In this document: positions 60,205 to 64,000 of the stretch, piece by piece | Layout: every line of letters starts with the position of its first letter | Numbering within the stretch: position 1 is the first letter of the stretch | Source: Silanimonas sp. | GTDB lineage: Bacteria > Pseudomonadota > Gammaproteobacteria > Xanthomonadales > Xanthomonadaceae | Assembly: GCF_027530345.1 (NCBI RefSeq) | Contig: NZ_JAPZQK010000004.1 | Span: 1 to 64,000 of the forward strand | DNA length: 64,000 nucleotides | Reading direction: 5' to 3' | Translations under genes and position numbers: made by a program | Notes under the pieces: model-generated | What the model saw: the letters and a program-made list of their open reading frames with translations, nothing else | What the model was told of the DNA's origin: nothing | Databases searched by the model: none

Positions 60205-61944
60205 ATGGATTCACTGTTTTTGCGCGCTGCTTTGCTGGCCTTCACGGGGATCGGTAGCGTCGCTTGGGCGTCGGTCCCGGCCGACGGGCCGACGCGCAGC
60301 CTGCTGCTGGCGGGCGGTGCGCTGGCGGTTTGTTCCGACCTCTCGCCACGTGCGTGCGCGACCGCACCGAGCGACGCGACCCGCGGCCCCGCGCGCTTCC
60401 GCGTCGACGACGCTGGCATCGCCCGTGCGCTCGATCCGGCCCTGTGGTCCTTGCCCGGTGCGCCCTCGCGCGACGACGTGGCGGCGATGCTCGCGCAGGG
60501 GCAACGCGCTTTGGACGCGACGGGTGGAAACGCTGGGGACGTGTTCGATGCAGCGCGCCTGGAATCGGCATTCGCCGAGGCCTGCCTTGGTGGTGGTTGC
60601 GCCGAAACGGACCGCCGCCGGCCGTGGTCGGTGCTGCTGGACGTCGAACGCGCGGCGGTGATGGCCGCGCTGGAAGTGCCCCAGCGCACGGAGGGTGGCG
60701 CGCGCCCGCTCGAACGCGCACTGCCGGCGCGCAGCCGCGTGCGCGGCGGTGTCGATGTGCTGCGTGCTTTCGTCGCGGAGGCGCAGGCGCGCACCACGGG
60801 ACGGCCGAAGATCGCCGTGGTGACGGCCTCGGGCTTCGACCCGATGGATGCGGTGGATTTCTACGTCGACGTGTTCCGCGAGCTCGGCGCCGACGCGGTG
60901 TGGTGGCCGGTGGATGCCGCAGCGGCCGCGGCGCGGTTCGAGTCGGGGGATTGCGCGGCGTTGCCGCGACTTCGCGTCGAACGCCTCCGGCTTCCCAACC
61001 GCGAGGCCGTGTACCCCGACCTCGCCGATTATCAGCGCGCGCACTGCGCCTCGCAGCCGGCCCTGATGCTGCAGGTGCAGGGCGTTTTCTTCGCCGGGGG
61101 TGACCAGTGGCGGCATCGGCAGGCCTTCGTGCGGGCCGATGATTCGCCGAACGACTGGCTGCTGGAACTGCGTCAGGCGCATGCGGAAGGCCGGGTGGTC
61201 GTCGGTGGCACCAGCGCGGGAGCGGCCGTGCAGAGTGGCTCGTGGATGCTCGGCAATGGCGATGTCGAAGCTGCCGTGTCGCGCGCCGCACGCGTGGCGC
61301 CGCCGCCGGAGCCGGGCTGCACGCGTGGCGGGCGCTGCGGCGGTCTGCCCGAAGATGTGCTGACGCTGTGGCCGGCCGGTGGGCTGCGGCTGGCGGAAGA
61401 CGCGATCGTCGACACCCACTTCTCGGAGCGCGCGCGCGAGCTGCGACTGTTGATGGCGATGCAGGCCGCCGACGCGCGCTGGGGCTATGGGGCGGACGAG
61501 ACGTCGGCTCTGCTGTTGCGCGAGCGCGACGGTCGTCGCGAGATCCGCGCGGTGGGTGAATCCGGCGGTTGGGTGATGCGCCGCGATGCGGCGATGCGCG
61601 ACGAGGTCGAGGCCTGGTACCTCGCGCCGGGCGCCGTGCTGGTGGTCGAGCCCTCGGCCGAGGGTGGCGAGCGCGTCAGCCTCGTCCTCGACGCGGAGGC
61701 CTCGCGCGCCACGCGCCAGCGTGTGCCGCTGCCTGACTCCGCGTTCGAGGCGGGGGCGCTGCGCACGGCCGCCCAGCGTCTGGCGTGGCGTTGCGGAACC
61801 AGCGTGCAGCTGCCCGCGGCGCCGGGCGTGGCGGAACTCCGTTGCGCGGAGGGGGCGCGAGGTTGGAAGGGAGCGGGCGGCATGCAGGGCGTTGGTCCCC
61901 TGCGTCTGCGTTTCGTTCGCGAAGGCATTGCCGTTCCGCGTTGA
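60205..61944 (+). CDS. cphE: Exported cyanophycinase-family serine hydrolase
   Basis: The protein has 579 residues with a signal peptide (MDSLFLRAALLAFTGIGSVA, ending in WA). The cyanophycinase (peptidase S51-like) core has KIAVVTASGFDP, VFFAGGDQWRH, the nucleophile elbow VVGGTSAGAAV (Ser337), and IVDTHFSERARELRLLMAM. These are the hallmarks of extracellular cyanophycinases (CphE), which release beta-Asp-Arg dipeptides from the storage polymer cyanophycin. It is longer than typical CphE, with an N-terminal region and a C-terminal extension of unknown role. ATG at 60205 starts the signal peptide. Neighbouring receptor, permease and dipeptidase genes fit the same pathway. Confidence 0.85.
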   Translation: MDSLFLRAALLAFTGIGSVAWASVPADGPTRSLLLAGGALAVCSDLSPRACATAPSDATRGPARFRVDDAGIARALDPALWSLPGAPSRDDVAAMLAQGQRALDATGGNAGDVFDAARLESAFAEACLGGGCAETDRRRPWSVLLDVERAAVMAALEVPQRTEGGARPLERALPARSRVRGGVDVLRAFVAEAQARTTGRPKIAVVTASGFDPMDAVDFYVDVFRELGADAVWWPVDAAAAAARFESGDCAALPRLRVERLRLPNREAVYPDLADYQRAHCASQPALMLQVQGVFFAGGDQWRHRQAFVRADDSPNDWLLELRQAHAEGRVVVGGTSAGAAVQSGSWMLGNGDVEAAVSRAARVAPPPEPGCTRGGRCGGLPEDVLTLWPAGGLRLAEDAIVDTHFSERARELRLLMAMQAADARWGYGADETSALLLRERDGRREIRAVGESGGWVMRRDAAMRDEVEAWYLAPGAVLVVEPSAEGGERVSLVLDAEASRATRQRVPLPDSAFEAGALRTAAQRLAWRCGTSVQLPAAPGVAELRCAEGARGWKGAGGMQGVGPLRLRFVREGIAVPR

Positions 61945-62017
61945 TCGACGGCAAACCGGAGGCGACGGGAATGCCCCATCCTGCATCCTCCCCGGTTCCC
62001 TTCGACGGACGCCTGAC

Positions 62018-62548
62018 ATGAGCACGATCCGCTACGCCGCTTCGCAACGCTGGATCCACTGGACGGTCGCGGGCCTCGTCGCCGCGGCCTATGCGCTCGC
62101 AGAGTTCCGCGGCTGGTTTCCGCGCGGCACGCCGATCCGCAGCGCGATGATGCCCCTGCATTTCTGGGCCGGCATCATCGTGATGCTGCTGCTGTTGCCG
62201 CGCTTCGCGCTTCGTGCCCGCCACGGCGTACCGCCCGTCACGCCGCCACTGCCGCGCTGGGAGACGATGCTGGGCAGCCTCACGCACGTCGCGCTCTACG
62301 CCTTCCTGCTGGTGCAGCCGATCCTCGGCGTGCTGATCCTGTGGAGCGAAGGTCGCGGCATCCCGGTGCCGTTCACGAGCCTCGCCATCCCGCCGCTGTT
62401 CGCGCCGGGCGCGGCCATCGAGGATGTCGCCGAGGACGCGCACAAGCTGCTGGCGAGCGTGTTCTACGGCGTGATCGGCCTGCACGTGCTCGCTGCCGTC
62501 TATCATCGCTGGCTCCGCCGCGACGACGTCATGCAGCGGATGCTCTGA
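62018..62548 (+). CDS. cybB: Cytochrome b561 family protein
   Basis: The protein has 176 residues and four transmembrane helices. Heme-ligand histidines sit in RWIHWTVAGL, MPLHFWAGIIV and IGLHVLAAVYH, with further His residues in LTHVALYAFLLVQ and DAHKLL. It transfers electrons between quinol and another acceptor in the inner membrane. It lies 73 bases after the cyanophycinase gene in the same direction; a functional link is not evident. Confidence 0.87.
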   Translation: MSTIRYAASQRWIHWTVAGLVAAAYALAEFRGWFPRGTPIRSAMMPLHFWAGIIVMLLLLPRFALRARHGVPPVTPPLPRWETMLGSLTHVALYAFLLVQPILGVLILWSEGRGIPVPFTSLAIPPLFAPGAAIEDVAEDAHKLLASVFYGVIGLHVLAAVYHRWLRRDDVMQRML

Positions 62549-62566
62549 CGCCGACCCTCGCCGACC

Positions 62567-63583
62567 ATGACCCTGCCGACCGCCGATTTCCGCAGCGACA
62601 CCGTCACTCGCCCCACGCCGGCCATGCGTGCCGCAATGCTCCACGCCGCCGTAGGCGACGACGTGTACGGCGACGATCCGACGGTGAATGCGCTGCAGTC
62701 GCGGCTGGCCGCGGATCTCGGTTTCGAGGCGGGGCTGTTCGTCGCCAGCGGCACGCAGAGCAACCTGATCGCGCTGATGGCGCATTGCCAGCGCGGCGAC
62801 GAGTACCTCGTCGGCGCCGACGCGCACACCTACAAATACGAAGGCGGCGGCGCGGCGGTGCTGGGCTCGATCCAGCCGCAGCCGATCCCGCAGGCGGCCG
62901 ACGGCACGCTGCCGCTGGAGGCGGTGGGTGCGGCGATCAAGCCCGACGATCCGCACTTCGCGCGCAGCCGCGTGCTCTGCCTGGAGAACACCTGGCACGG
63001 CAAGCCGCTGCCGCTCGCCTACGCCCCGGATGCGCGCGCGCTCTGCGACGAGCGCGGCCTCGCCCTGCATCTCGACGGCGCGCGGCTGTTCAATGCCGCC
63101 GTCGCGCAGGGCGTGCCCGTGCGCACGCTGGTCGCGCCCTTCCACAGCGTGTCGGTGTGCCTCTCGAAAGGCCTCGGCGCGCCGGTCGGCTCGGTGCTGC
63201 TGGGCAGTGCCGAACTCATCGCCCGCGGCAAGCGCCTGAAGAAGCTGTTGGGCGGCGGCTGGCGCCAGGCCGGCATGCTCGCCGCCGCGGCGCTGCACGC
63301 GCTCGACCACCATGTCGAACGCCTCGCCGACGATCATCGCCGCGCCCGCGTTCTCGCCGAAGGACTTGCGGCGATTGCCGGCCTCGCGGTCGAGACGCCG
63401 CAGACCAACCTGGTGTTCGTCACCGTGCCGGAGGCCGCGTTGCCGCGACTGCGGGCAACGCTCCATGAGTACGGGATCATCGCCAGCGTCGGCGGCCCGC
63501 GCGTGCGCCTCGCCACGCACCTCGACATCGACGATGCCGCCGTCGCGCGCGCCGTGGCGGCGTTCTCGGCGGCGATGCGTTGA
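62567..63583 (+). CDS. ltaE: Low-specificity L-threonine aldolase
   Basis: The protein has 338 residues and is a PLP enzyme of fold type I. It has [18 protein letters not shown] at the N-terminus, [11 protein letters not shown], the aromatic-stacking His in [24 protein letters not shown] and the PLP lysine in [15 protein letters not shown]. It splits threonine (and allo-threonine) to glycine and acetaldehyde in the cytoplasm. It starts 18 bases after the cytochrome b561 gene. Confidence 0.93.
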   Translation: MTLPTADFRSDTVTRPTPAMRAAMLHAAVGDDVYGDDPTVNALQSRLAADLGFEAGLFVASGTQSNLIALMAHCQRGDEYLVGADAHTYKYEGGGAAVLGSIQPQPIPQAADGTLPLEAVGAAIKPDDPHFARSRVLCLENTWHGKPLPLAYAPDARALCDERGLALHLDGARLFNAAVAQGVPVRTLVAPFHSVSVCLSKGLGAPVGSVLLGSAELIARGKRLKKLLGGGWRQAGMLAAAALHALDHHVERLADDHRRARVLAEGLAAIAGLAVETPQTNLVFVTVPEAALPRLRATLHEYGIIASVGGPRVRLATHLDIDDAAVARAVAAFSAAMR

Positions 63584-63612
63584 ATCGCCTTCGGGCCTGA
63601 CCCGCGCGGCCC

Positions 63613-64000
63613 TCATCGGGTCGCTTCGCCCGCCGGATCGCGCCAGATCATGTAGATGTCGGCGCGGGCGTAATGGCTTCCCGGCTTCACCCCGGGCTGC
63701 TGTTCGAAACCGACCTTCCGGTACATCGCGATGGCCGTCTGCAACTTCCCGTTGGTTTCCAGGAACAGCGTGTGCGCGCCTCGCCGGCGGAACTCGTCGA
63801 TGGCGGCTTCGATCAGCCGTCGCCCGAGGCCGAGGCCCTGGTGCGCCTCCGTCACCGCCATCTTGGTCAGCTCGTAGACGCCGGGCGCATCGAGCATCAG
63901 CGCGCAGGTGCCGACCACCTCATCGCCCACCATCGCGAAGAGGATCGTGCCGCCGGGGTCGACGATGTGCTTTTGCGGATTGGACAGCACCTCATGGTCG
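63613..64000 (-). CDS. GNAT-family N-acetyltransferase (N-terminus cut by window edge)
   Basis: At least 128 residues are visible; the frame runs off the right edge. The acetyl-CoA site is AHQGLGLGRRLIEAAIDEFR (motif A with Q-x-x-G-x-G), followed by TLFLETNGKLQTAIAMYRKV and GFEQQ (motif B). IVDPGGTILFAMVGDEVVGT matches the strand 2-3 region. The substrate is unknown. The true start lies beyond 64000; the GTG at 63990 is internal. Confidence 0.85.
   Translation of the reverse strand, partial: DHEVLSNPQKHIVDPGGTILFAMVGDEVVGTCALMLDAPGVYELTKMAVTEAHQGLGLGRRLIEAAIDEFRRRGAHTLFLETNGKLQTAIAMYRKVGFEQQPGVKPGSHYARADIYMIWRDPAGEATR

Overview
The window is 64 kb of GC-rich bacterial chromosome. It looks like a gammaproteobacterium of the Lysobacterales (Xanthomonadales) type. 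The basis is gammaproteobacterial markers (ubiJ-ubiB, glnA with ntrB-ntrC and a sigma-54/NtrC promoter, sixA, truC-like), a large TonB-dependent receptor ending in Phe, many c-di-GMP and chemotaxis proteins, and frequent GTG/TTG starts with ATGA/GTGA overlaps. No rRNA, tRNA, CRISPR array or prophage was seen. The taxonomic placement is inference.

Layout. 1-194: the end of an IS21-family element that runs off the left edge. 0.3-3.5 kb: membrane-anchored thioredoxin-like protein, gamma-glutamyltransferase and an RluA-type pseudouridine synthase. 3.5-6.2 kb (minus): lipocalin, a secreted unknown, DUF1295 and DUF2878 membrane proteins, which look like the tail of a membrane-lipid stress cluster. 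6.7-9.1 kb (minus): PEGA-like lipoprotein and Ycf46-type AAA ATPase. 9.3-17.8 kb (plus): orphan ParA, SixA, YceI, a two-HKD phospholipase D lipoprotein, YkvA/DUF1232, hotdog thioesterase, PlsC-like acyltransferase, YheT-like hydrolase and a TPR/sulfotransferase-like protein. 17.8-18.7 kb (minus): uppP.

18.7-26.6 kb is the nitrogen-control region. glnA sits behind a near-consensus sigma-54 promoter with two helically phased NtrC-like boxes. Downstream are ntrB and ntrC, with another NtrC-like box just before ntrB, followed by two small genes overlapped to ntrC. 26.6-32.6 kb (minus) is a three-gene signalling operon: periplasmic binding lipoprotein, Cache-HAMP-PAS-GAF histidine kinase, and a REC-DUF3369-GGDEF-EAL response regulator. 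32.7-42.3 kb: an unknown, a methyltransferase, a FadI-type thiolase, tandem paralogous solute-binding proteins behind ubiJ-ubiB-truC, and an LCAT-like lipoprotein. 42.5-53.2 kb: a recent tandem duplication of a small secreted OB-fold-like protein, two chemoreceptors (one ending in an EWTEF methylation-enzyme tether), a candidate small RNA, and a hybrid kinase with a partner receiver. 53.2-54.2 kb: a repeat-rich Tyr/Pro/Glu lipoprotein.

54.3-61.9 kb is the most interesting locus. An exported cyanophycinase (plus) faces a divergent TonB-dependent receptor, followed on the minus strand by a YfcC-family permease and an isoaspartyl dipeptidase. Together they fit a pathway for scavenging external cyanophycin: hydrolysis outside the cytoplasm to beta-Asp-Arg, outer- and inner-membrane uptake, then cleavage to Asp and Arg. 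No cyanophycin synthetase is present. The dipeptidase has Leu in place of the first His of the metal-binding HxH motif. The window ends with cytochrome b561, low-specificity L-threonine aldolase and a GNAT acetyltransferase cut by the right edge.
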